IMG/VR virus record: IMGVR_UViG_3300027861_000011
Location: 1-64,000 of that record
From: a virus
Strand: one strand, 5' to 3'
Length of the DNA stretch: 64,000 nucleotides
The position numbers and the translations under genes were made by a program. Below are positions 49,473-59,421 of the stretch, one piece after another. Each line of letters opens with the position of its first letter. Positions within the stretch are counted from its first letter, which is position 1. The notes beneath the pieces are model-generated. The model ran no database searches. It saw nothing but the letters and a program-made list of their open reading frames with translations, and was not told the DNA's origin.

Positions 49473-52400
49473 ATGAGCTGTAATAGTAACACACCAAATG
49501 TAAATAAAACATTTATTATAGAGCCTCAATCACTGACTGGGGGTACACCAGTATTATCCGCATGTACGTCTTTATATACTAACTTAATACAGGCTTGTTC
49601 TGGTGGAACTGTTAACTTCAGTGATAATATAAATATTAGTGGTGCTATTAGTGGTGTAACATATTATGGTGATGGTTCAAAACTTACTGGTATATCAACT
49701 GTAGATAATTTTGTAAGTGGTGGTACGTATAATAGTGGTTCTACAGTTTTAGAATTTGTTGGTAATAGTTCAGCTACAACATTTAATGTGGATGTATCTG
49801 AATTATTAGATAATACTAACTATTATGTTACTAATGCACAATTTAGTGGTTCAACACTTATCCTTACAAGAAATGGTGGGTTATCAGCACTTACATCTGA
49901 ATTCACAGCTACAACAGTAGATACATTTGTTAGTGCTGGTACATTTAATCAAGCAACTGCTGCAATCGATTTCAGTGGAAATAGTTCTGGAACAACATTT
50001 AGTGTTCAGTTAAATTCTTTAACCGCTAATACGTATACAAATAATAGTGAATTAGTAAATAATACGATATTCTTTGATACTAACTTGGCTCTTTCAGCTT
50101 ATTCAGTTGATTTAACCCCATTAGTGTTTACTGGTAATACATCTGGTGATTGTATTACTGACTTACATATAAGTAATCTTTATGGATGTTCACCAATAAC
50201 TACACATGATAAGTTAATATTATTAAGTGGTTTAACTTTTTCTTCCATAACTAAAGATAATTCTTTAATCCAAATATTAGGTAGAAATTCTACTACTGGT
50301 GATGTTGAATACAGAGATGTAAGTAGCATTATTACAGGGGCAACATCTACAATAACTGCGTCAAACGGACTTACAAAGACGGGTGATAATATAACCCTTG
50401 GTGGTGTATTAACTGGTGATACAACAATAAATATTGATAATAACACATTCGCACTTTCTGGTGGTAGCGTCTCAATGGATGACGGTACAGGGATTAATAT
50501 CGGCACAAATATAATTGATGGTGGGTCTGGTTTCTTTGGTTCATCAAACTACATACAATTGAGAACTAAGTCTGATTATAGTGAACCTTGGTTCTATATG
50601 AATGGTAGCCAATCTACAAGCTCTATCGGTAAATTCTTTCAGTGGAATCTTGGTGACCAAAGTCTTGACATTGCATTCACATTTGCAAAACCTTCAGCTA
50701 ACCATTACCAATTCAACAATAACCAATTTGCCCTTTATGATAATAGTGGGTCATATAAAATTTGGAACTACTTTAACAGAGAAAGTGTTGTAGGATTTAT
50801 CGCTGCACAAGGTATTGTTAATTCTAATGTTAATGGGTCTGTTGCAATAGCAACAAGTGCAGTTACAATGACTGCTAACTATACACTTTATACTGATAAG
50901 TTAAATCTAGTCGATACCCCAACGAACAATGACCTTAATACTAACATACTTACAAGGAATACAAGTACTGGTAACGTAGAGTATAGAGATGTAAGTTCTA
51001 TTATCAATGCTGCAAGTGCTGATACATATACAACTTCTGCTAATCTTTCTGGTGATAGTATTACCTTTGATAATAACTTAGGTGGAGTTAATGTTTATAA
51101 TGTAGACTTACTTCCATTACTTAGTGGTAAAACAAACAATACACATTTTGATAGTTATACATCTGCAACCGAAACAATTTTAAATACTAAGGTTGAAGAT
51201 GGTAATAATGTCGGTGGAGCAACTGAAATATTCTCTGGTAAATCTGGAACAATACTTAACTTTAGAACACTTTCGGGTGGTTCTAACACAACATTAACAA
51301 CTGTTGGTGATGTTGTTAAAATAGATGTTTCTATCCCAACTGACCAAGATACTCAAGTAACCGCATTTACTTGGAACCAAACAACTTTTGATTTAACAAT
51401 AAAACAAAATGGTTTATCAGATGAGACAGTTAACTTAGCTGTACTCGCTACTGACATTTATGTGGTTAGTGGTTCTTATAGTGCTAATACAGGTATTGTA
51501 AGATACACAAACTCTACGGGTGGTACATTTGATGTGAGTGGGTTCACGACTGGTATGACTGACACTTATACAACTGATGCTAATCTTTCTGGTAATAGTA
51601 TAACATTCGATAGAAATATAGGTGGTGGAAATGTTTATAATGTAGACTTACTTCCGTTACTTAGTGGTAAAACAAATAATACAGATTTCAACACTTATAC
51701 AGCTGCAACTGAGGTAATTATAGACTCTAAAGCTGACCAATCTGCATTTACAGCTCATACTGGTGATACAAGTAATCCGCATTTAACTGCATTTAGTTCA
51801 CTTACAACAACAGCACATACACATACGCTTAACGATATAACTGATTTTGATGCTTATAGTGGTAACGTACAAACAATATTAGATAGTAAAACTGACCAAA
51901 CACTTTTCGATTCTTATTCAGCTACAACTGATGCGGCAATAGCAAGTAAAGTAGACCAAACACTTTTCGATTCTTATAGTGCTGCTACAGAGATTACATT
52001 AGCTACTAAGGTTGATGGTGGTATTAATATTGGTAACGGTGCGGAGATATTCTCTGGTAAGTCTGGTACAACTCTTGTATTCAGAACACTTAGTGGTGGA
52101 ACAAATACAACGGTAACAACTATTGGTGGTCTTAATGTAATAGACGTTGTAATACCAACTGACCAAGATACTCAAGTAACTGCATTTACCTGGAACCCAA
52201 CAACATTTGATTTAACAATAGAACAAAATGGATTATCGGATGAGACAGTTAACTTATCTATACTTGCTACTGATATTTATGTTGTTAGTGGTGTTTATGA
52301 CCCACTAACTGGTATCGTAACTTATACTAACTCAACTGGTGGTACATTCCCAGTTTCTGGTTTCACAACTGGAATGACTGATTCATATACTACATCTGCT

Positions 52401-54638
52401 AGTCTTAGTGGAGATAGTATTACTTTTGATAATAATATACAAGGTTCAAATATTTATAATGTTAGTCTTCTTCCATTACTTAGTGGAAAGACTGATGTAA
52501 GTGTGTTTAATACTTATACTGGAGATACGGAAGCAGTTTTACTTACTAAAGTTGAAGATGGTAATAATGTCGGCAGTGGTGCTGGTGAGATATTCTCTGG
52601 TAAATCTGGAACAACACTTAACTTTAGAACACTTTCGGGTGGTTCTAACACAACATTAACAACTGTTGGTGATGTTGTTAAAATAGATGTAGCAGTACCA
52701 TCTGGAGATAATTTCTTCTCAACCGCTGGTACCGTCACACAATCAGCCACAACTGGTAGTACTGAAATATCATTACAAATAGTAGGTACTAGTGGGTTTA
52801 CACCTTACACAATAACAGGACTTACAGATACTTTTGTAAATGATTTCACATTTAGTTCGAATACGTTTACAATAACTCAAAATGATGGTAGTAGTTTCGA
52901 TAGTAGTGTTGAAACCATTGAGTTGGGTAATATACTAAGTGCGGTTACCTTTGATATAGGAACCTCTGGTAGTATATCCGCAACAACATTTAACGGTGAT
53001 ACGTTTAGTGGTGGTACTTTTTATGGTGATGGTACTAATTTAAGTGGTATAGATAATTTATATGTCACAGGTGGTACTGTAACTGGTGAAACAACAATTG
53101 TTCTTACAAGGAATGATAATGTTAATATCCCAGTAACTGGAATCACAAGTACAGGTTTATTCGGTCAACATACTGGAGATACTAATAACCCACATGTCGT
53201 AACAATAAGTCAACTTAGTGGTGTTAGTGAAACTTTATTCAACACATATACTGGAGATACGGAAACAGTTTTACTTACTAAAGTTGAGGATGGTAATAAT
53301 GTCGGTGGGGCTACTGAAATATTTAGAGATAAAACAGGTACAACACTTAACTTTAGAACACTTTCGGGTGGAACTAATACAACGGTTACAACTATTGGTG
53401 ATATTAATAGAATTGACGTATCAATACCAACCGATTTAAACACTTTTGTCACTGGGTTTACATACAACGATAATAATACTTTTACAATATTTGATAATGT
53501 AGGTTCAGCGTTTACAGCAACAATTAATCAAGTTAGTGGACTTACAGTTAACGGCACATTATCGGCAACAACATTAGATGGTAGTATACTATTAAGTGGT
53601 GGTACAAATTTATTAACTATTATAGACGATAGAGATACATTCGTAACTGGAACAACATTTACAGGTAATCAATCTATATTGTCAAGAAATGATGGTAGTG
53701 ATGTGTTAAAAATTAGTGGTGGTACAAATGTTACAATTACTAGTGGTGGTACAAATTTAACCGTTATCGATGTATCAATACCATTATATAATAATACATT
53801 TGTTAGTGGTGGAACATACAGTGACTCAACAGACATTATTACGTTTACAAATACAACTGGTGGTACTTTTAATGTTACAGGAATTACAGATACCTTTGTA
53901 ACTGGTGGGACATATAGTAGTGGTACAACATCGTTAGATTTTAGTGGTAACACTGGGTTTATACCATTCAGTGTAAATGTTTCTGAATTAATAGACGACA
54001 CAAATACATTTGTCACTGGTTTTACTTATAACGATGCTAACACATTCACAATAAGTAATAATAATGGAACTAACTATTCTGCTTCTATTGATGTGATGTC
54101 AGGATTAACAGTTAATGGGGAATCGGTATTTAGTGGTACAGGTACAGATGTTGTTCAAATATATGGTTCTGGTTCAACAACACCGATTTTTAGGGTAGAA
54201 GGTTCATCTGGTGAATTGTTTAGTATCTCAGATAGTTTGATAGGTGATTTATTCACCGTTAACAATATTTCAGGATTACCTATTTTAGTGGTAAATTCAG
54301 ATAACACCATATTATGGGGTGATAATACGGTACCTTCACTTAACACAACAGTTAAAAAATCTATAAATTCAGGGTTAACAGAAATATATTCAGTACCTGT
54401 AAGTGCTTACACAGGTGTATTCTTTGATTATACGGTAACTGGTGCTGGGGCTAGGGCTGGTTCTATATCCTCAATATTTAGTGGAACATCAGTTCAATTT
54501 AACGAAACAACAACAAACGATATAGGAGATACAAGTGGAATTACTTTTGATATGAATATATCTGGTGGTACCGCTAACTTAACTGTTTCAGCTACAACAA
54601 ACAGTTGGGAAATAAGAACGATTGTAAGAAGTATATAA
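49473..54638 (+). CDS. giant tail fibre, 1721 residues
   Basis: The longest gene of the window, four bases after the previous stop. It is composed of repeated beta modules: YTTxANLSGxSITFDxNxxG blocks (near 510, 700 and 970), FTWNxTTFDLTIxQNGLSDETVNL twice, and EDGNNVGG-TEIFSGKSGTxLxFRTLSGG four times, with the general motif TFVTGFTYNDxNTFTI. The last 150 residues are a unique domain (ENQRTIxRSI end). There is no chaperone motif. Its modules are shared with the 600-residue fibre at 60555. It is most likely a central or long tail fibre or tape-like adhesin. Confidence 0.8.
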   Translation: MSCNSNTPNVNKTFIIEPQSLTGGTPVLSACTSLYTNLIQACSGGTVNFSDNINISGAISGVTYYGDGSKLTGISTVDNFVSGGTYNSGSTVLEFVGNSSATTFNVDVSELLDNTNYYVTNAQFSGSTLILTRNGGLSALTSEFTATTVDTFVSAGTFNQATAAIDFSGNSSGTTFSVQLNSLTANTYTNNSELVNNTIFFDTNLALSAYSVDLTPLVFTGNTSGDCITDLHISNLYGCSPITTHDKLILLSGLTFSSITKDNSLIQILGRNSTTGDVEYRDVSSIITGATSTITASNGLTKTGDNITLGGVLTGDTTINIDNNTFALSGGSVSMDDGTGINIGTNIIDGGSGFFGSSNYIQLRTKSDYSEPWFYMNGSQSTSSIGKFFQWNLGDQSLDIAFTFAKPSANHYQFNNNQFALYDNSGSYKIWNYFNRESVVGFIAAQGIVNSNVNGSVAIATSAVTMTANYTLYTDKLNLVDTPTNNDLNTNILTRNTSTGNVEYRDVSSIINAASADTYTTSANLSGDSITFDNNLGGVNVYNVDLLPLLSGKTNNTHFDSYTSATETILNTKVEDGNNVGGATEIFSGKSGTILNFRTLSGGSNTTLTTVGDVVKIDVSIPTDQDTQVTAFTWNQTTFDLTIKQNGLSDETVNLAVLATDIYVVSGSYSANTGIVRYTNSTGGTFDVSGFTTGMTDTYTTDANLSGNSITFDRNIGGGNVYNVDLLPLLSGKTNNTDFNTYTAATEVIIDSKADQSAFTAHTGDTSNPHLTAFSSLTTTAHTHTLNDITDFDAYSGNVQTILDSKTDQTLFDSYSATTDAAIASKVDQTLFDSYSAATEITLATKVDGGINIGNGAEIFSGKSGTTLVFRTLSGGTNTTVTTIGGLNVIDVVIPTDQDTQVTAFTWNPTTFDLTIEQNGLSDETVNLSILATDIYVVSGVYDPLTGIVTYTNSTGGTFPVSGFTTGMTDSYTTSASLSGDSITFDNNIQGSNIYNVSLLPLLSGKTDVSVFNTYTGDTEAVLLTKVEDGNNVGSGAGEIFSGKSGTTLNFRTLSGGSNTTLTTVGDVVKIDVAVPSGDNFFSTAGTVTQSATTGSTEISLQIVGTSGFTPYTITGLTDTFVNDFTFSSNTFTITQNDGSSFDSSVETIELGNILSAVTFDIGTSGSISATTFNGDTFSGGTFYGDGTNLSGIDNLYVTGGTVTGETTIVLTRNDNVNIPVTGITSTGLFGQHTGDTNNPHVVTISQLSGVSETLFNTYTGDTETVLLTKVEDGNNVGGATEIFRDKTGTTLNFRTLSGGTNTTVTTIGDINRIDVSIPTDLNTFVTGFTYNDNNTFTIFDNVGSAFTATINQVSGLTVNGTLSATTLDGSILLSGGTNLLTIIDDRDTFVTGTTFTGNQSILSRNDGSDVLKISGGTNVTITSGGTNLTVIDVSIPLYNNTFVSGGTYSDSTDIITFTNTTGGTFNVTGITDTFVTGGTYSSGTTSLDFSGNTGFIPFSVNVSELIDDTNTFVTGFTYNDANTFTISNNNGTNYSASIDVMSGLTVNGESVFSGTGTDVVQIYGSGSTTPIFRVEGSSGELFSISDSLIGDLFTVNNISGLPILVVNSDNTILWGDNTVPSLNTTVKKSINSGLTEIYSVPVSAYTGVFFDYTVTGAGARAGSISSIFSGTSVQFNETTTNDIGDTSGITFDMNISGGTANLTVSATTNSWEIRTIVRSI
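51171..53430 (+). repeat. repeated modules within the giant fibre
   Basis: A module of roughly 130-150 bases, coding for EDGNNVGG...FSGKSGT...FRTLSGG, occurs at about 51180, 52020, 52540 and 53270. Copies at 51180 and 52540 share long identical blocks, so they derive from recent duplication. Confidence 0.8.
53431..53610 (+). repeat. 180-base block shared with the fibre at 60555
   Basis: The block resembles 61411-61590 in the same alignment over 180 bases at an exact offset of 7980 bases. It encodes TFVTGFTYNDNNTFTIxDN followed by NQVSGLTVNGTLSATTLDGS. It is a recombination substrate between the two fibre genes. Confidence 0.85.
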
Positions 54639-54639
54639 A

Positions 54640-55356
54640 ATGAGTTTTTCATATGGTGCCAAAATAGTGACTGATGGTTTAGTATTCTATGTGGATGCTG
54701 CTAACCCTAATTCATACGTAAGTGGAAGTACAACAGTTGATAGTTTAGTAAGTAATGTAACAGGGTCATTAAGTAATGATACTGATTTTTCTACAGATAA
54801 TCAAGGGGTTTGGGTGTTCGATGGTGTGGATGATAATATAACAACCCCATATAATGATATTTTAGATATAACATCAATCACTATACAGTGTTGGTTAAAT
54901 CTTACTGGTGCCCAACAATTGTATCCCACAGTATTTGGAAGAGCGGGTGGGGGTAGTGCTGCTTATAAGATTAGAACTTACGGGGGGGTGGGTTCAGATA
55001 TAGGGTTACAAATTTATGATTCTACATATAGACAAGGACCTAAATTAACAACAGGGGTAAGCGGTAAAGACTTAAATTATGGGGAATGGAACTTTTTAAG
55101 TTTTTCATATGATTATAATTCAATTGACGGTCAAAGATTTAAAGTATATCTTAATGGTGTATTAGATTCACAATCTACAACAGGTGTGGGGACAATAGTA
55201 AATACTTCACAAACAATGGAGTTTATGGAAAGTGATTTTGATAGTAATTCCAATTTAGCGGGTTCTTTAGGTCCATGTAATATATATAACAGAGAACTCA
55301 CATCAACAGAAGTATTACAAAATTACAACGCTTTAAAGGGGAGGTTTGGGTTATGA
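54640..55356 (+). CDS. LamG/concanavalin-A-like protein, 238 residues
   Basis: A single LamG-type jelly-roll domain. VTDGLVFYVDAANPNSY (9-25) starts the fold, VWVFDGVDDNITTPYNDILDITSITIQCWLNLT (about 60-92) is the diagnostic LamG stretch, and WNFLSFSYD and FKVYLNGVLDSQ follow. LamG domains bind carbohydrates or matrix. It begins one base after the giant fibre stop and its C-terminus overlaps the next gene by four bases. It is probably a receptor-binding protein at the end of a fibre. Confidence 0.82.
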   Translation: MSFSYGAKIVTDGLVFYVDAANPNSYVSGSTTVDSLVSNVTGSLSNDTDFSTDNQGVWVFDGVDDNITTPYNDILDITSITIQCWLNLTGAQQLYPTVFGRAGGGSAAYKIRTYGGVGSDIGLQIYDSTYRQGPKLTTGVSGKDLNYGEWNFLSFSYDYNSIDGQRFKVYLNGVLDSQSTTGVGTIVNTSQTMEFMESDFDSNSNLAGSLGPCNIYNRELTSTEVLQNYNALKGRFGL

Positions 55357-56801
55357 GTACAATAGGAGGTCCAAGATTATCGACAATACCAACATTTCAA
55401 AACACTTATTCAATGGATTTTGATGGGGTGGATGACGTACTTAGTTTAGGAGAAAATTCAACTGTTGGTACAGGTGGTACTAATACTCTTTCGTTTTGGG
55501 TAAAAGGAGGTGCTCAATCAGTTGTAACAATTTCAGATTATCTCTTTAGTAGTTACGGTACTTATAATTGGTGGAAGTATTTTCATGGTCATGATACTAA
55601 TTTATATTGGAGAAATATTAATGGTGTAGCGTTTAATGTAGCTCCAAATGTGTTTGACGGGGATTGGCATAATATAGTGATAATTAGAAATCCTTCTGAT
55701 TTAGTTGATGGGTCATTAAGAATCTACGTAGACAACGGTACACCTTTAGATAGAACTTTAGATTATCGTTATGGTGTTGCTGGGTTTTACAATGGACCTC
55801 TAGGAACAATAGGTAATAATATCACTGCTTCTAGTGGTTTTAATGGTAAGATTGATGAGGTTTCGGTTTGGGACTCTGAAATAACTCCTTCTGATGTATC
55901 TACCATATATAATGGTGGTGCACCTAATGATTTAACTGACCTTTCACCAGACTATTGGTTAAGAAATGGAGATAACGGTTCTTGGAAATCTCCACAATGG
56001 TTACTACCTTCAAATGAGAATAAGGACAAAGTAAGTAATTATAGTTTTCAATTAGATGGAATAAATGACTATATCGATTTAGGGGATAGTGATGATTTTA
56101 GCTTTGGTGATGGTGCAACAGATTCTCCTTTTAGCATTTCTGCTTGGATAAAAATGGATAGTACTTCAGGCTTTAGAATTTTTAATAAGTATTCTGGTTC
56201 AATAAATGAATATCAATTTGGAACTGGTGGTGCTCAAAAATTACAAATGTATATATTTGATAATACAAGCAGTTTTAAATATAGAGCAAGAGTATATAAC
56301 ACAATTTTAAACACAGGACAATGGTATCACGTAGCTACTACATACAGCGGAGTTGGTGGAAGTAATGCTCAGGATGGAATAAAAATATATGTTAATGGAG
56401 TTAGAGTTGATGACTCATCTGTAAGTGGTGGTGCTTATGTTGCTATGGGTAATAAAACAACTCCCGTTTACATAGGGAAATTAGACTCAAGCTACGCTAA
56501 TGGCAATATAGATGAAGTTTCGCTTTTCAATTCAGAACTATCTGCAAGTGATATTACAGATATCTACAACGGTGGAGAACCTACAACACTACCAAGCGGA
56601 GCAGTAGTACATTATAGATTAGGTGAAGAAGCTACTTTTAGCGGTGGAGTTTGGACAGTGCCCGACCAAGTAGGAACTAACGATGGAACCTCTGCAAATA
56701 TGACAATAGAAGACAGAGTAGGAAGCGCTCCTAGCATCTCAAACAACGCTGTAAGTTTCAACATGGATTTAATTGACAGAACTACTGATGTTCCAACATG
56801 A
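55353..56801 (+). CDS. LamG-type protein, two domains
   Basis: Two LamG domains in 482 residues: YSMDFDGVDDVLSLGENS (about 19-36) and NYSFQLDGINDYIDLGDSDDF (about 229-249), each with an FWVKGG/AWIKMD strand, a WHNIV/WYHVA strand and an IYVDNG/IYVNGV strand. An interdomain linker includes LSPDYWLRNGDNGSWKSPQW (about 198-217). The gene overlaps the previous one by four bases. It shares DNA blocks with the next gene, so it can recombine with it. A carbohydrate-binding receptor tip is likely. Confidence 0.8.
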   Translation: MSTIGGPRLSTIPTFQNTYSMDFDGVDDVLSLGENSTVGTGGTNTLSFWVKGGAQSVVTISDYLFSSYGTYNWWKYFHGHDTNLYWRNINGVAFNVAPNVFDGDWHNIVIIRNPSDLVDGSLRIYVDNGTPLDRTLDYRYGVAGFYNGPLGTIGNNITASSGFNGKIDEVSVWDSEITPSDVSTIYNGGAPNDLTDLSPDYWLRNGDNGSWKSPQWLLPSNENKDKVSNYSFQLDGINDYIDLGDSDDFSFGDGATDSPFSISAWIKMDSTSGFRIFNKYSGSINEYQFGTGGAQKLQMYIFDNTSSFKYRARVYNTILNTGQWYHVATTYSGVGGSNAQDGIKIYVNGVRVDDSSVSGGAYVAMGNKTTPVYIGKLDSSYANGNIDEVSLFNSELSASDITDIYNGGEPTTLPSGAVVHYRLGEEATFSGGVWTVPDQVGTNDGTSANMTIEDRVGSAPSISNNAVSFNMDLIDRTTDVPT

Positions 56802-57652
56802 TAAAAGATATGTCACATATAACAATAATAATAGAAACTGTTTAATATTTATATTATATGATAATAACACATAACAATATAATATTGAAAAATGAGGGAA
56901 TTATTTTAAATAAAATTACCACAGTACCACCAACCCCACCTTCTCCTTTCGCTAATACCTATTCGCTAGATTTTGATGGGGTGGATGACTATGTTGACGT
57001 AGGTAATGTTATAGATAAAGATAAATCAAATGCTTTCTCAATTTCTGTATGGATTAATATACCTCTTACTATTTCTAATAACATCATAATAAGTAAAGTA
57101 GAAGATAGAGATAATGGTGGTGCGCTGTCTAAAGGTGCTGTTGGTTATCAGTTATATTTTAATAATACATTGTATTTTAGGTTTCTTTTAGACAGTCATT
57201 TTTCGCATCAAATGTATGTACAAGATGCTAACTATTGGGGTCTTAGTGACGGGTTAATTAATGGGTGGCACCATATTGTAGGAACTTATGACGGTAGTGG
57301 ATTATCTTCGGGTATGACACTATATGTAGACGGATATGATGTATCTTTTAATAGAGTAGACATTGGTACAGGAGATTTTAACAATACAGGAGATTTATAT
57401 GTAGGTGGACAAAATTATAACGGAACTCCTCAATCTTCCTTTAGGGGTAAAATTGATGAACCCTGTATAATACCCACTGAGCTAACTCCAGCAGAAGTAT
57501 TAGACATATATAATGGAATAAGACCTTCTGGTGGTGGAGTAGTAGACGGTAATTGGAATGACGGAACTGGAAAACCTAAAGATATGAGCAGCTATAATTC
57601 TGATTTATGGCTAAGAAATGGAGATAACGGTTCTTGGAAATCTCCACAATGG
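55961..57652 (+). repeat. 40-base exact repeats linking two LamG genes
   Basis: Bases 55961-56000 and 57613-57652 are identical over 40 bases and encode RNGDNGSWKSPQW. A second shared block, TACCAAGCGGAGCA and its flanks, is at about 56570 and 58155. These are recombination hot spots between adjacent receptor genes. Confidence 0.9.
56845..56857 (+). promoter_or_regulatory. candidate promoter abutting a start codon
   Basis: ATATTTATATTAT lies directly before ATG at 56858. It matches the first part of the recurring element but lacks AAA. If functional, the transcript would begin at or inside the coding region, so this may instead be a translation-initiation sequence. Confidence 0.35.
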
Positions 57653-59101
57653 CTGTTACCTAATAATGAGAATAAAGACAAAGTTTCTAATTATAGCTTT
57701 GATTTTGACGGAATAGATGACAAAGTAACTTTAAGCTCATCTGTTGATTTAGGAATAAACAGTACTATTTCTTTATGGGTTAATTTGGATAGTGGATTTA
57801 ATGGTGTTATAATAGGAGAGACTTCATACGCTGTCCCTTATATCTTATATGTAAGGGAGAACGTTGACTTCGTTGTTAGAATAGATAATGTTTTTAAATA
57901 TTATACACAAATGTCCAATGTTGCAAGTGGTGGATTAGCTTCGGGAAGTTGGAATAACATTGTTATTCAAAGGAGTGGTGATGTAATAGAATGTTTTTTA
58001 AATGGTGTTAGTAAAGGTACTCAAAGTGGTTTTGGAACATCCGTTAATACTTTATTTGACACGTTTGGCGGTGAACCTCCTAACTTATTATATCAAATTG
58101 AAGGCAAAATAGATGAAATAGCGGCTTGGAATACAAATACTATTGACCCAATAGACATCTACAATGGTGGAGAACCTACAACATTACCAAGCGGAGCAAT
58201 CGCACATTACAGAATGGGCGAAGAATCTAACTTCACAAGTAATTGGTTAGTTGATAATTCAGCGTTAGACAATTACAGTAAAAGGAGCTTTGCTTTTGAT
58301 GGATTGGATGACTATATAGATTTAGGTGATATATCTGCTTTAAACAATACGACTAATTTTACTTATTCGGGTTGGTATAAACAACCAATTTTAGACGTAA
58401 GAGGCACTATGTTGAGTAGTGGTTATCTTTCTTCGAATCAAGAATTTATTTTATTTTACACTTGGAATGATGGCCGTATGATTTTACAGATAGGGGACTC
58501 TGGAGTAAACCCTTATGCAAGTTTTGATTATTCATTATATGTAACTGCTGGACAATGGTTTCATTTTGCTTATGTGTACAATGGTAATGGTATTACGGAG
58601 GCTGATAAGGTTCAAATTTATATTAACGGTGCTTCTATTACCTTAACTTTTTCGGGAACTATGCACACCTCAACACCCGTAGGTGCAAATATAACAAAAA
58701 TAAGCTCCACAACGACTGATGCGTGGGGTGGCGGGGTTGACGAAGCAGCCTTTTTTGATTATTCATTAAATGCCACAGAGGTATTATCTATTTACAATGG
58801 TGATGGTGCAGCAACACCTGGAGATTTAACAAGTCTTTCACCAACTAATTGGTGGAGAATGGGCGAAGATGCTTCATTCAACGGTACTGATTGGACTGTA
58901 CCCGACCAAGTTGGGACTAACAATGGTACATCTAACGGAATGATGGTAGATTCTTTAGTAGGTGAAGCACCTAATTATAGTGGTGGTGGTATCTCAAACG
59001 GAATGACTATCGAAGATAGGGTTGGGAATGCACCAAATTCAGATAACAATGCTTTATCCATTAATATGGAGAGAGAAGATAGAGTAGAAGATACACCATA
59101 A
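56858..59101 (+). CDS. LamG-type protein, three domains
   Basis: Three LamG domains in 747 residues, starting YSLDFDGVDDYVDVGN (about 35), NYSFDFDGIDDKVTLSS (about 277) and RSFAFDGLDDYIDLGD (about 478). Each has the AWIxxx/WYKQP strand, a WHHIV/WFHFA strand and a YVDGY/YINGA strand. The linkers between domains carry the RNGDNGSWKSPQW and DIYNGGEPTTLPSGA blocks seen in 55353-56801. The end GMTIEDRVGNAPN is also shared. It is probably a larger receptor-binding fibre, made by tandem duplication of the smaller one. Confidence 0.8.
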   Translation: MIITHNNIILKNEGIILNKITTVPPTPPSPFANTYSLDFDGVDDYVDVGNVIDKDKSNAFSISVWINIPLTISNNIIISKVEDRDNGGALSKGAVGYQLYFNNTLYFRFLLDSHFSHQMYVQDANYWGLSDGLINGWHHIVGTYDGSGLSSGMTLYVDGYDVSFNRVDIGTGDFNNTGDLYVGGQNYNGTPQSSFRGKIDEPCIIPTELTPAEVLDIYNGIRPSGGGVVDGNWNDGTGKPKDMSSYNSDLWLRNGDNGSWKSPQWLLPNNENKDKVSNYSFDFDGIDDKVTLSSSVDLGINSTISLWVNLDSGFNGVIIGETSYAVPYILYVRENVDFVVRIDNVFKYYTQMSNVASGGLASGSWNNIVIQRSGDVIECFLNGVSKGTQSGFGTSVNTLFDTFGGEPPNLLYQIEGKIDEIAAWNTNTIDPIDIYNGGEPTTLPSGAIAHYRMGEESNFTSNWLVDNSALDNYSKRSFAFDGLDDYIDLGDISALNNTTNFTYSGWYKQPILDVRGTMLSSGYLSSNQEFILFYTWNDGRMILQIGDSGVNPYASFDYSLYVTAGQWFHFAYVYNGNGITEADKVQIYINGASITLTFSGTMHTSTPVGANITKISSTTTDAWGGGVDEAAFFDYSLNATEVLSIYNGDGAATPGDLTSLSPTNWWRMGEDASFNGTDWTVPDQVGTNNGTSNGMMVDSLVGEAPNYSGGGISNGMTIEDRVGNAPNSDNNALSINMEREDRVEDTP

Positions 59102-59126
59102 AATTACAATAAATATAAATTTTAAC

Positions 59127-59140
59127 ATATTTATAATAAA
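59127..59140 (+). promoter_or_regulatory. candidate promoter, ATATTTATAATAAA (exact)
   Basis: An exact match to the recurring element, ending nine bases before ATG at 59150, and with no minus-strand gene nearby. The spacing fits a very short leader. Confidence 0.6.
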
Positions 59141-59149
59141 GACAAAAAA

Positions 59150-59410
59150 ATGCATAATACAAAAACATACGCAGTGATTAATTTAACAGACGTTGGATTA
59201 ATCGATTTTTCTCAAGTAGGAGAAACTTCACCATCCACAATTAGAAAGTCATTAGACGACACCCAATTTGTCATTAAATGGCAAGAAGGTTATATACCAA
59301 CATTTATAACAGATTCCTCAGTAGTTCCTGTTGGAACTTATGACCATCATGCGATTTTAGAATTAATGGCAACTTCAGCTTGGAGTTCACCTATTGAAGA
59401 GATAGTTTAA
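59150..59410 (+). CDS. small hypothetical protein, 86 residues
   Basis: Not recognised. MHNTKTYAVINLTDVGLIDFSQVGETSPSTIRKSLDDTQFVIKW looks like an alpha/beta fold with a short C-terminal helix (HHAILELMATSAW). It has its own promoter-like element and is followed 11 bases later by the 280-residue gene, so the two are likely cotranscribed. Such small proteins between fibre genes may be fibre chaperones, but no known family matches. Confidence 0.5.
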   Translation: MHNTKTYAVINLTDVGLIDFSQVGETSPSTIRKSLDDTQFVIKWQEGYIPTFITDSSVVPVGTYDHHAILELMATSAWSSPIEEIV

Positions 59411-59421
59411 TATTAATAGTT

